From positions 1-5,130 of the forward strand of contig CANPET010000144.1 in NCBI GenBank assembly GCA_947573465.1: a DNA stretch of 5,130 nt. The letters run 5' to 3'. Of this stretch, positions 1-5,130 are shown piece by piece; positions within the stretch are counted from its first letter, which is position 1; the number at the start of each line of letters is the position of its first letter. The notes beneath the pieces were generated by a model. That model saw nothing but the letters and a program-made list of their open reading frames with translations. It made no database searches and was not told where the DNA came from. This DNA comes from an uncultured Eubacterium sp. GTDB lineage: Bacteria; Bacillota; Clostridia; Lachnospirales; Lachnospiraceae. A program made the position numbers and the translations under genes.

Positions 1-99
1 GAAAATATGATATGGTTTAACTATCAGATTAAGAAAACAAAGGCTGTAAAGAAGACTCCTTTGTGCAAAATGAATAGAAAGGGTAGAGGGAGCTTATGA
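1..99 (+). CDS. Possible C-terminal end of an upstream operon gene (partial)
   Basis: Frame 1 is open from the first base to a TGA at 97-99, giving 32 residues with no stop, while the other two plus frames close within the first 20 bases. The stop overlaps the ATG of the next gene as ATGA (96-99), the same junction seen between the two ABC genes at 1918-1921. The visible tail is very basic, rich in Lys and Arg, with one Cys; I recognise no domain. If real, it is the upstream member of the exporter operon and might hint at the substrate, but that part lies outside the window. An open stretch of this length can occur by chance, and basic tails come easily from A-rich DNA, so the call rests mainly on the coupled junction. 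Confidence 0.38.
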   Translation, partial: ENMIWFNYQIKKTKAVKKTPLCKMNRKGRGSL

Positions 100-1298
100 A
101 AAAGAAAAAAGAAAAGAACCAATATTCGTTGATAAATAATATTGCTTTTTATTTAAAAAAATTATATGAGTTTCAACCGAGTATTATTTTTATTATGGTA
201 CTACAGGTAATACTGGCAGTAACACTTCCGTTATTTACTATTTATATGCCAAAGCTACTGGTGGATTTGGCGACAAATCATGTCAGTGTAGAAAAATTTA
301 TCATTGTATTTGGTGGATTTTCTGTAGCATATATTGTGTTTTCCACTGTGGCAAGTTATGCAAGAAATGGAACATACTTTGATTACAATTTATTTCGCAA
401 ATATTTAATGTATTATGTATTTCGAAAATCTTTAAGAATTCCATATAAAGATACAGAAGGTGGAAAGCATAGGGATGAATATTGGGGAGCAATCGATAAC
501 TTGAGGAATGGTGACTGGAGTCCTTCTAGTAGGTTTTATAGCACAGTTCCTGTATTTTTGATTTTTGTTTTAAACTTTCTTATTTATTCATCCATTTTGG
601 GAAATCTCAATGTTTTTATTCTTATTTTATTAGTAGCAATATCACTAATTAATTATTTCTTTATGGAGATAGAGAGAAAATTAGTGAGAAAGCTCCAGCC
701 CAAGATGGATGATTTGGGTAAAAAGATGGAATATATTAAATATTCTAGTTCTGGAAATGGTGAGAACTCACCTGCAAAGGATATCCGTATATTTCATTTA
801 GGTACATGGATAAAAGAGAAAGAAGAAAAATTAGTTCATGAAAAAAAGAAATATTTAATGAAAATCATGAATAAGGAATTTTTTCGTCGAAATATCGGAT
901 TCTTTCTTAGGTTTTTCAGAGATGGCATTGTTTATATGTATTTAATTAATCAGGCGGTTTATGGAAATATCACGTTAGGGGATTTTGTATTATACATTGG
1001 AGCTATTCACGGATTTAGTGATTTTGTAAATGGTATTATAGAAAATTTGCAAGAGTTATTTAGCGCCAGTGATATGGCACAAACCTATCGAAAGTATTTT
1101 GATTTACAGGAAGAAGATGTCGAGCAGGGGACTGTGACAATAGATGATATGAAGTATCCTTTGGATATTGAATTTAAAAATGTGAGTTTTAGTTATGATG
1201 GAAAAAATGATATACTAAAAAATTTAACTTTCATATTCATGGTGGTGAAAAAATTGCAATTGTCGGTGTCAATGGAGCAGGAAAAACGACCATTGTGA
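96..1298 (+). CDS. ABC exporter membrane domain, N-terminal fragment of the frameshifted subunit
   Basis: A 400-residue frame starting at ATG 96, preceded by the purine-rich AGAGGGAG (85-92) and overlapping the preceding stop as ATGA. Hydrophobic segments lie at about 29-50, 67-89, 150-168, 172-190, 266-290 and 296-314, the six-helix pattern of an ABC type-1 exporter membrane domain. They are separated by long charged cytoplasmic loops, such as the Lys/Glu-rich 191-265. From about 356 the NBD begins (I-E-F-K-N-V-S-F-S-Y-D-G), with the ATP-stacking A-loop Tyr at 367. Residues after Phe379 are out of frame and resemble nothing in the family; the frame stops at TGA 1296-1298. Translated alone, it is a membrane protein with no Walker A and cannot bind ATP in the normal way. 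Substrate unknown. Confidence 0.85.
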   Translation: MKKKKEKNQYSLINNIAFYLKKLYEFQPSIIFIMVLQVILAVTLPLFTIYMPKLLVDLATNHVSVEKFIIVFGGFSVAYIVFSTVASYARNGTYFDYNLFRKYLMYYVFRKSLRIPYKDTEGGKHRDEYWGAIDNLRNGDWSPSSRFYSTVPVFLIFVLNFLIYSSILGNLNVFILILLVAISLINYFFMEIERKLVRKLQPKMDDLGKKMEYIKYSSSGNGENSPAKDIRIFHLGTWIKEKEEKLVHEKKKYLMKIMNKEFFRRNIGFFLRFFRDGIVYMYLINQAVYGNITLGDFVLYIGAIHGFSDFVNGIIENLQELFSASDMAQTYRKYFDLQEEDVEQGTVTIDDMKYPLDIEFKNVSFSYDGKNDILKNLTFIFMVVKKLQLSVSMEQEKRPL

Positions 1299-1921
1299 AA
1301 CTATTATGCGGATTTTACGAACCAAGCAAAGGGGAAATCCGAATCAATGGGATTAATATCAATCAGTTTGCAAAAAAGGATTTATACAAATTGTTTTCAA
1401 CAGTATTTCAGGAAAATCGTGTTTTTCCATTTACAGTTGGAGAGAATCTTACATTTCAGTTAAATGGAAAAGTGGATAAAAAGCGTGCAGAAAAGGCAAT
1501 AAAGCAGGCAGGGTTAGCAGAAAAATTCAAAGAAAAAAATATATCGTTGGAAAATTATATGACAAAGGTTTTTATAAAAGATGGAATCGAGCTTTCTGGT
1601 GGCGAAATGCAAAGATTTATTCTTGCGAGAGCTATCTATAAGGATGCTCCGGTTCTTGTATTAGATGAGCCTACGGCAGCATTGGACCCTATTGCTGAAA
1701 GTGAGATTTATAATAAATATGCAGAGATTAGTATGGAGAAGTCTTCCATATTTATTTCCCACAGATTGGCAAGTACTAGTTTTTCTGACAGGATTCTATT
1801 GTTGAAGGATGGAAGCATTTTGGAAAGTGGAACTCATCAGGAACTGATTGAGAAAGGTGGAGAGTATGCTAATATGTTTCAAATTCAGGCATCCTACTAT
1901 CAGAAGGGAGAGACAGTATGA
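1295..1921 (+). CDS. ABC exporter NBD, C-terminal fragment of the frameshifted subunit
   Basis: Frame 2 is open from 1211 (after a TGA at 1208-1210) to TGA 1919-1921. The first conventional start in it is GTG 1295, which is only the Val after Walker A and has no convincing ribosome binding site, so I do not believe it is a genuine start. From that codon: Q-loop Gln39 (V-F-Q-E), signature L-S-G-G-E at 100-104, Walker B V-L-V-L-D-E with Asp124 and catalytic Glu125, D-loop A-L-D-P at 129-132, and H-loop His156 (I-S-H-R). Walker A lies upstream at 1265-1291 and would be missing from a product starting at 1295. All other catalytic elements are intact, so only the frame is damaged. The stop overlaps the start of the next gene. 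Confidence 0.85.
   Translation: MKLLCGFYEPSKGEIRINGININQFAKKDLYKLFSTVFQENRVFPFTVGENLTFQLNGKVDKKRAEKAIKQAGLAEKFKEKNISLENYMTKVFIKDGIELSGGEMQRFILARAIYKDAPVLVLDEPTAALDPIAESEIYNKYAEISMEKSSIFISHRLASTSFSDRILLLKDGSILESGTHQELIEKGGEYANMFQIQASYYQKGETV
1904..1910 (+). promoter_or_regulatory. Ribosome binding site for the second ABC subunit
   Basis: AAGGGAG sits 7 bases before ATG 1918, inside the 3' end of the preceding frame. With the ATGA overlap it fixes the start and supports coupled translation. Ribosomes stopping early at 1296-1298 because of the frameshift would not reach this junction, so the lesion may also reduce expression of the second subunit. Confidence 0.7.
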
Positions 1922-3783
1922 ATACAGATTTGACAAGTAAGATTTCTTTTAGGCAAAAATGTAAGAATATAAAGAGAGTTTTCGATTATGTAAATAAAAT
2001 GGAAAAAGGATATTTTGCATTGGTCGCAGTTATGCAGCTAATCAATGCGACTATTTCATTTATGGCATTGATTTTATCTGCTACCGTTTTAAATATGATT
2101 TCTGAAGGAAAGAGTGATAAGGAAATTATTAGCATCTCATTTATATTTTTGGTTTCGTATTTGGTATTGAATATTGTTAGTGCATATTGTGGGAAACATG
2201 TAGAGGTGAAGAGAGAAGCGATTGATGTAAAGTGGGAATATATGATAACGAATAAAATGATGGAGATGGATTACTCGTTGGCAGAAGGTCCGTTGGTACG
2301 GGAAATGAGGGACCGTATGCAGAAAGATTTGAATTGGGGTGCAGGAATTAATTCTGTATTGTGGCAATATGGCGGAATGATGAGCGATATCTTTTATATC
2401 ATTGGAGCGGTAATTATTAATATACCAATTTTATATAGTATTATCAGTAGTAAAAATATTGTAGGAATTATCATGATTCTTGTGGTGTATGTTGTTTCCA
2501 TCTTACTGGTTAAAGTGCAAATAAAAAAACTAGAAAGATATCAGAGCAGACTTCTTAATGATTCATTGGAACCAGAGGAGAGAACAAAGAAATACGAACT
2601 TACATGGGGAATGGCAACAGAAGAGGTGTATGAGTATAAAAATGGAAAAGATGTACGGATTTATGATGGATACGAGCTGTTTGAGGATTATACTTATGGA
2701 AGAATGGAGAGATATGCCAGAGAATATACTCATCGGACAGGAAAGATGGCTGCAGAGGCAGAGAGCATGGCAGATGGTATCAAAGGATTTATGTATGCCA
2801 GTGGCTATTTCGTAGTTGGATTTATCACACTGGGAGGAAATATTCCGGTAGGAAGTCTGGTGCAATATGCAGGAGCAATGCAGAATATGTTTTCTGGAAT
2901 TGTAAATCTGGCATGGAATTTCTGGGAGTTGGCAATTTCTGCAAGAAAGCATCTTAGCACATTAGAACTTATTGAATTAAAAGATGAAATGTACAAGGGA
3001 AAACTTCCGGTAGAAAAACGCAGTGATAATGAATATGAGATAGAATTTGAACATGTATACTTTAAATATCCGGGAGCTACAGAATATGCTTTGCAGGATT
3101 TCTCATTGAAAATCAGAATTGGAGAAAAAATGGCTGTGGTAGGGATGAATGGCTCTGGAAAAACTACCATGATAAAACTGCTATGCAAACTTTATGAGCC
3201 AACGAAAGGACGGATTTTGTTAAATGGAGTGGATATTAAAAAGTTTGACGCAGATGAGTATCGGAAATTGTTTTCCGTTGTATTTCAGGATTTTAAGTTA
3301 TTTGCTCTAGAACTTGGTGAAAATATCGCAGGAAGTGAAGATTATAGTCAAGAAAAAGTAAATGAATGCCTTGAAAAAGCAGGAATCGTGATTGGTGAAG
3401 ACAAATTTGGTAATGGATTAAATACTTATCTTTATAAAAATTATGATGATAGTGGTGTGGAAATATCAGGTGGTGAAGCGCAAAAGATTGCCATCGCAAG
3501 AGCACTTTATAAAGAGGCACCGTTTATATTGCTGGATGAGCCAACAGCATCATTAGATCCATTGGCAGAAAATGAAATATACTCAAAGTTTGATAGTATT
3601 GTGGGAACAAAGACGGCGATATATATTTCTCATAGATTATCTTCCTGTAAGTTTTGTAATGATATAGTGGTATTCGATAACGGAAGATTAATTCAAAGGG
3701 GAAGCCATGAAGAACTGTTAAAAGATATTCATGGAAAATATTATGAGATGTGGAATGCACAGGCAAAATACTATCAGACTTAA
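1918..3783 (+). CDS. ABC exporter subunit, fused membrane domain and ATPase
   Basis: A 621-residue half-transporter of the usual length for ABC exporters (about 570-620). Hydrophobic segments lie near 32-59, 71-91, 155-176, 180-200, 286-306 and 312-340, the six-helix membrane domain. The NBD starts near 374: A-loop Tyr384, Walker A G-M-N-G-S-G-K-T-T at 409-417 (Lys415), Q-loop Gln457, signature I-S-G-G-E at 516-520, Walker B with Asp540 and catalytic Glu541, D-loop S-L-D-P, and H-loop His572. The only deviation is Ile for Leu at the first signature position, a mild change. It starts in an ATGA overlap with the frameshifted subunit and ends 9 bases before the terminator hairpin, so it is the last gene of the operon. 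It would sit in the cytoplasmic membrane and form a heterodimer with the first subunit. Its catalytic residues suggest a fully competent ATP site, and homodimer function is conceivable. Substrate (peptide, lipid or drug) cannot be determined. Confidence 0.93.
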   Translation: MNTDLTSKISFRQKCKNIKRVFDYVNKMEKGYFALVAVMQLINATISFMALILSATVLNMISEGKSDKEIISISFIFLVSYLVLNIVSAYCGKHVEVKREAIDVKWEYMITNKMMEMDYSLAEGPLVREMRDRMQKDLNWGAGINSVLWQYGGMMSDIFYIIGAVIINIPILYSIISSKNIVGIIMILVVYVVSILLVKVQIKKLERYQSRLLNDSLEPEERTKKYELTWGMATEEVYEYKNGKDVRIYDGYELFEDYTYGRMERYAREYTHRTGKMAAEAESMADGIKGFMYASGYFVVGFITLGGNIPVGSLVQYAGAMQNMFSGIVNLAWNFWELAISARKHLSTLELIELKDEMYKGKLPVEKRSDNEYEIEFEHVYFKYPGATEYALQDFSLKIRIGEKMAVVGMNGSGKTTMIKLLCKLYEPTKGRILLNGVDIKKFDADEYRKLFSVVFQDFKLFALELGENIAGSEDYSQEKVNECLEKAGIVIGEDKFGNGLNTYLYKNYDDSGVEISGGEAQKIAIARALYKEAPFILLDEPTASLDPLAENEIYSKFDSIVGTKTAIYISHRLSSCKFCNDIVVFDNGRLIQRGSHEELLKDIHGKYYEMWNAQAKYYQT

Positions 3784-3792
3784 TGGAACAGG

Positions 3793-3828
3793 CTGTCACG
3801 CTAATTTTATATTAGCGTGGCAGTTTTT
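3793..3828 (+). terminator. Intrinsic terminator of the ABC exporter operon
   Basis: Arms 3793-3805 and 3811-3823 form 13 base pairs, one of them G-U (3796 with 3820), around a five-base loop TTTAT, followed directly by TTTTT at 3824-3828. It begins 10 bases after the stop codon. The long, nearly perfect stem makes this a confident rho-independent terminator and marks the operon end. Confidence 0.93.
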
Positions 3829-3921
3829 ATATGGAAAAAGAGTTTAATATTTATCTCAATGAGATTGATACAAAAAGTTGCAAAATAAGTCAAAAAGAGA
3901 TTGAAAAGAGTAAGAAGTAGT

Positions 3922-4031
3922 GTTAGACTAAAAATGGAAGTGCCCATGACAGGGTGGTAGCCTCCCGGCTGAGTTAGGAGAAGTTTTTGAATAATTGAGA
4001 AGGGAGACTAACTATTAAAAGTCAAGTCTAA
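3922..4031 (+). ncRNA. Candidate structured RNA beside the IS110 transposase
   Basis: What is seen: TTAGACT (3923-3929) can pair with AGTCTAA (4025-4031), enclosing about 95 bases. Inside are CCC/GGG (3943-3945 with 3952-3954, extendable by G-U pairs), AGCC/GGCT (3959-3962 with 3967-3970, loop TCCC), and AGTTAG/CTAACT (3972-3977 with 4008-4013) around a 30-base purine-rich loop. The block is clearly more GC-rich than its flanks. G-U extension is possible on the plus strand only, which with the purine bias mildly favours plus as the transcribed strand. Known: IS110-family elements carry a bridge or seek RNA in a non-coding end, upstream of the transposase in IS110 proper and downstream in the IS1111 group. 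Inferred: this may be that RNA, although plus is antisense to the transposase, unlike described elements. A leader RNA or chance folding remains possible. Confidence 0.3.
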
Positions 4032-4047
4032 AAATAAAATTTAAACA

Positions 4048-4069
4048 AAAAATGTAAAATTACATTTTT
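4048..4069. repeat. AT-rich palindrome, possible weak bidirectional terminator
   Basis: AAAAATGTAA (4048-4057) and TTACATTTTT (4060-4069) are perfect inverted repeats separated by two A residues. The stem has a single G-C pair and its outer part is an A-run facing a T-run, so on either strand the hairpin ends in a U-tract. It could end a transcript from the structured block at 3922-4031, or the transposase transcript from the other side. With so little GC, terminator strength is doubtful. Confidence 0.45.
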
Positions 4070-4099
4070 AATAAATCAGAACATTGAAAACTGCATGAC

Positions 4100-4124
4100 A
4101 AAAAGAGCATCATCACTGGTGCTC
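4100..4124 (-). terminator. Probable intrinsic terminator of the transposase gene
   Basis: On the minus strand, GAGCACC (4124-4118) and GATGCTC (4111-4105) form a stem with one C-A mismatch and a six-base loop, followed by TTTTT (4104-4100). It lies 23 bases beyond the transposase stop, the expected place for a rho-independent terminator. On the plus strand the mismatch becomes a G-U pair, giving a better stem there but no T-run after it. Confidence 0.6.
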
Positions 4125-4147
4125 AAAGAGGAGATATAAGAATGATT

Positions 4148-5130
4148 TTAAGATGCCTTAATAAATGTCTGACCTGTTTTTTCTAAATGATAAATTAGTC
4201 TGACAAGTTTCTTTGCAGCATGAGATACTGCAACATAGTAGTGTTTGCCTTCAGCTCGTTTCTTTGCAAGATATGATTTAAAGGTAGGATTCCATTGGCA
4301 AACATATATGGTGGCGTTAAACAGAGCATATCGGAGATATCTGGAGCCTCTCTTTTCCATATGAGAATAAGAAGAATCCAGCTGACCGGATTGATATGTA
4401 GAAGGTGAAAGACCTGCATAAGCCAAAATCTTATCAGGAGAATCAAATCTGCTAAAATCACCGATTTCAGCAACGATCATGGCACCCATCCGATAATTAA
4501 TACCTGGAATACTGAGTATTGGAGAATTAATAGAATCCATGATGATTTTGATCTCATTTTCAATTTCGTCAATCTCATCAGTTAATTCGTTAATGAGTTT
4601 AATTGTATGCTTCAATTCCAGAGACTTCGCAGGCATATCCTGTCCGATGGAGTTTCGTGCTGCATTGCGAAACAGGATGGCAGTTTCTTTGGAATAGCGA
4701 CCTTTGGAAGAGGATTCAAGCAATTTTGCCAGATGGGTAAGATGAGAATTAGAAACAGCCTTAGCGCTAGGCATTTCATAAAGTAAGGCGTAAATAGATT
4801 TCATGTGTAATGTTGGTACTAACTTTTCTAATTCAGGGAAAAGAATTGTAACAAGACGGGAAACAGAAGTTTTAAGTTTTGCACGTTCTTTAACTTTATC
4901 AAAACGATACCTTGTTAATGACTTTAGTTCTTCGTTGTGATAAGATGTGTCTGAGTAGGACTTCAAGTTCACGTCAGACATAAGCATGGAAGCAATGGTC
5001 ATGGCATCTACTTTATCCGTTTTGGTCTGTCTAAGGCTTAGACTTTTTCTGTACAGATTGGTATGTAACGGATTGATAACAAAGGTGGGAAGACCTTTAT
5101 CTAAGAGATAGCCGAGAAGATTGTAACTGT
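4148..5130 (-). CDS. IS110-family DEDD transposase, N-terminus cut by the window edge
   Basis: The minus-strand frame is open from the window edge to TAA (4148-4150), with 326 residues visible. The ATG at 5000-5002 is an internal Met: the frame continues upstream with I-N-P-L and the family motif K-T-D-K-V-D-A, whose aspartates (codons 5015-5017 and 5006-5008) match the last two acids of the RuvC-like DEDD catalytic site. IS110 transposases are about 400 residues, so perhaps 70 are missing, including the first D and the E. Counting from Met 5002, residues about 128-158 are a Leu/Ile/Glu-rich coiled coil. Residues 163-200 (L-S-I-P-G-I-N ... A-Y-A-G-L-S-P) are the Transposase_20 region. Ser205 in Y-Q-S-G-Q (4388-4390) is the likely C-terminal catalytic serine of the family. 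A Lys/Arg-rich tail (247-270) follows. The visible frame has no stop or shift, so the enzyme may be active with its guide RNA. Confidence 0.94.
   Translation of the reverse strand, partial: SYNLLGYLLDKGLPTFVINPLHTNLYRKSLSLRQTKTDKVDAMTIASMLMSDVNLKSYSDTSYHNEELKSLTRYRFDKVKERAKLKTSVSRLVTILFPELEKLVPTLHMKSIYALLYEMPSAKAVSNSHLTHLAKLLESSSKGRYSKETAILFRNAARNSIGQDMPAKSLELKHTIKLINELTDEIDEIENEIKIIMDSINSPILSIPGINYRMGAMIVAEIGDFSRFDSPDKILAYAGLSPSTYQSGQLDSSYSHMEKRGSRYLRYALFNATIYVCQWNPTFKSYLAKKRAEGKHYYVAVSHAAKKLVRLIYHLEKTGQTFIKAS

Larger units (their letters stand above)
96..1921 (+). pseudogene. Frameshifted ABC exporter subunit (membrane domain plus NBD)
   Basis: Read as one gene with one base restored near 1229-1232, this encodes about 608 residues: six-helix exporter membrane domain, then a complete NBD. 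The break is precise. Frame 0 gives the NBD beta strand with A-loop Tyr367 and reaches Phe379 (1230-1232); the next residues fit the family only in frame 2 (His from 1232-1234, then I-H-G-G-E-K and Walker A G-V-N-G-A-G-K-T-T at 1265-1291). With that shift the region aligns gap-free to the partner subunit (its residues 391-417). The simplest explanation is loss of one T from the TTT at 1229-1231. Everything else looks intact: no further stops, Q-loop, signature, Walker B and H-loop all present. It is therefore a recent mutation, a sequencing or assembly error, or a site rescued by slippage. Unrescued, the heterodimeric exporter should be inactive. Confidence 0.85.
3829..4147. other. Non-coding region between the exporter operon and the transposase
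   Basis: No frame on either strand looks like a real gene. The first part (3829-3921) is A-rich and holds only a small 5-bp inverted repeat ATCTC/GAGAT (3853-3857 and 3861-3865). The middle (3922-4031) is GC-richer and foldable. Next come an AT palindrome (4048-4069), a short stretch TTGAAAACTGCAT (4084-4096), and a hairpin with a T-run on the minus strand (4100-4124). The edge of the insertion sequence must fall somewhere here or at the ends, but I cannot place it without an empty-site sequence. Confidence 0.6.
4100..5130 (-). mobile_element. IS110-family insertion sequence, partial
   Basis: Defined by its transposase (4148-5130) and the adjoining terminator hairpin. The element runs off the right edge of the window, and its other end lies somewhere between 3829 and about 4100. 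IS110 elements usually lack terminal inverted repeats and do not leave clear target duplications, so the edge cannot be found by eye. If the structured block at 3922-4031 belongs to the element, the edge is at or before about 3922, within 100 bases of the exporter operon terminator. The element lies after that terminator and does not interrupt the operon. Confidence 0.75.

Noticed and set aside
1295..1921. A stand-alone ABC ATPase gene starting at GTG 1295.
   Set aside because: The start would exclude Walker A, which lies just upstream in the same frame, and there is no convincing ribosome binding site. It is the tail of the frameshifted subunit.
2137..3799. Several minus-strand open frames of 75-129 codons opposite the second ABC gene (for example 2563-2952 and 2805-3188).
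   Set aside because: They lie wholly or mostly antisense to a well-supported gene, have no recognisable domains, and have Cys/His/Ser-rich composition typical of reverse-strand shadows.
3948..3988. T-box-like string AGGGTGGTA (3951-3959), followed by CTCC/GGAG (3963-3966 region with 3977-3980) and TTTTT (3984-3988), with AAGAGTAAG upstream (3905-3913).
   Set aside because: The invariant T-box core continues as ACCGCG, and here it reads AGCCTC. There is no recognisable specifier stem and no aminoacyl-tRNA synthetase or amino-acid gene downstream on this strand.
4127..4186. Plus-strand mini-ORF of 14 codons (ATG 4142 to TAA 4184-4186) with a good Shine-Dalgarno sequence AGAGGAG at 4127-4133, 8 bases before the ATG.
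   Set aside because: It is tiny, runs antisense through the 3' end of the transposase, and encodes nothing recognisable. The ribosome-site match is likely chance in purine-rich DNA.
4148..5002. A complete 284-residue transposase starting at ATG 5002.
   Set aside because: The frame stays open upstream to the window edge and encodes conserved IS110 catalytic-domain sequence there, so the ATG is internal and the gene is cut by the window.

Overview
The window comes from a low-GC Gram-positive genome. AT-rich codons, purine-rich ribosome binding sites and a Clostridia-style ABC exporter pair beside an IS110-family transposase suggest a gut Firmicute of the Lachnospiraceae type. That assignment is inference; no rRNA or housekeeping marker is present.

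Bases 1-3828 are the end of a plus-strand operon. A possible upstream gene ends at 97-99. Two half-to-half ABC exporter subunits follow, each with an N-terminal membrane domain and a C-terminal nucleotide-binding domain (NBD). The junctions are ATGA overlaps (96-99 and 1918-1921), which implies translational coupling. A strong intrinsic terminator (3793-3828) closes the operon. The two subunits would normally form one heterodimeric exporter; the substrate cannot be read from the sequence.

The main anomaly is that the first subunit is broken. A single-base loss at about 1229-1232, a few codons before Walker A, splits it into a 400-residue membrane fragment (96-1298) and a 208-residue NBD fragment (1295-1921). 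Restoring one base gives a protein of about 608 residues that aligns without a gap to its 621-residue partner across the break. The second subunit (1918-3783) is intact and keeps all its NBD motifs.

Bases 3829-4147 contain no convincing gene but are structured. They hold a GC-richer foldable block (3922-4031) closed by a 7-bp stem, an AT-rich palindrome (4048-4069), and a hairpin with a T-run that would terminate minus-strand transcription (4100-4124). Bases 4148-5130 are the C-terminal three quarters or so of an IS110-family DEDD transposase on the minus strand, cut by the window edge. Since IS110 elements encode a bridge/seek RNA in a non-coding end, the structured block beside this transposase is the best candidate for something unannotated, although its orientation does not match the known arrangements simply.
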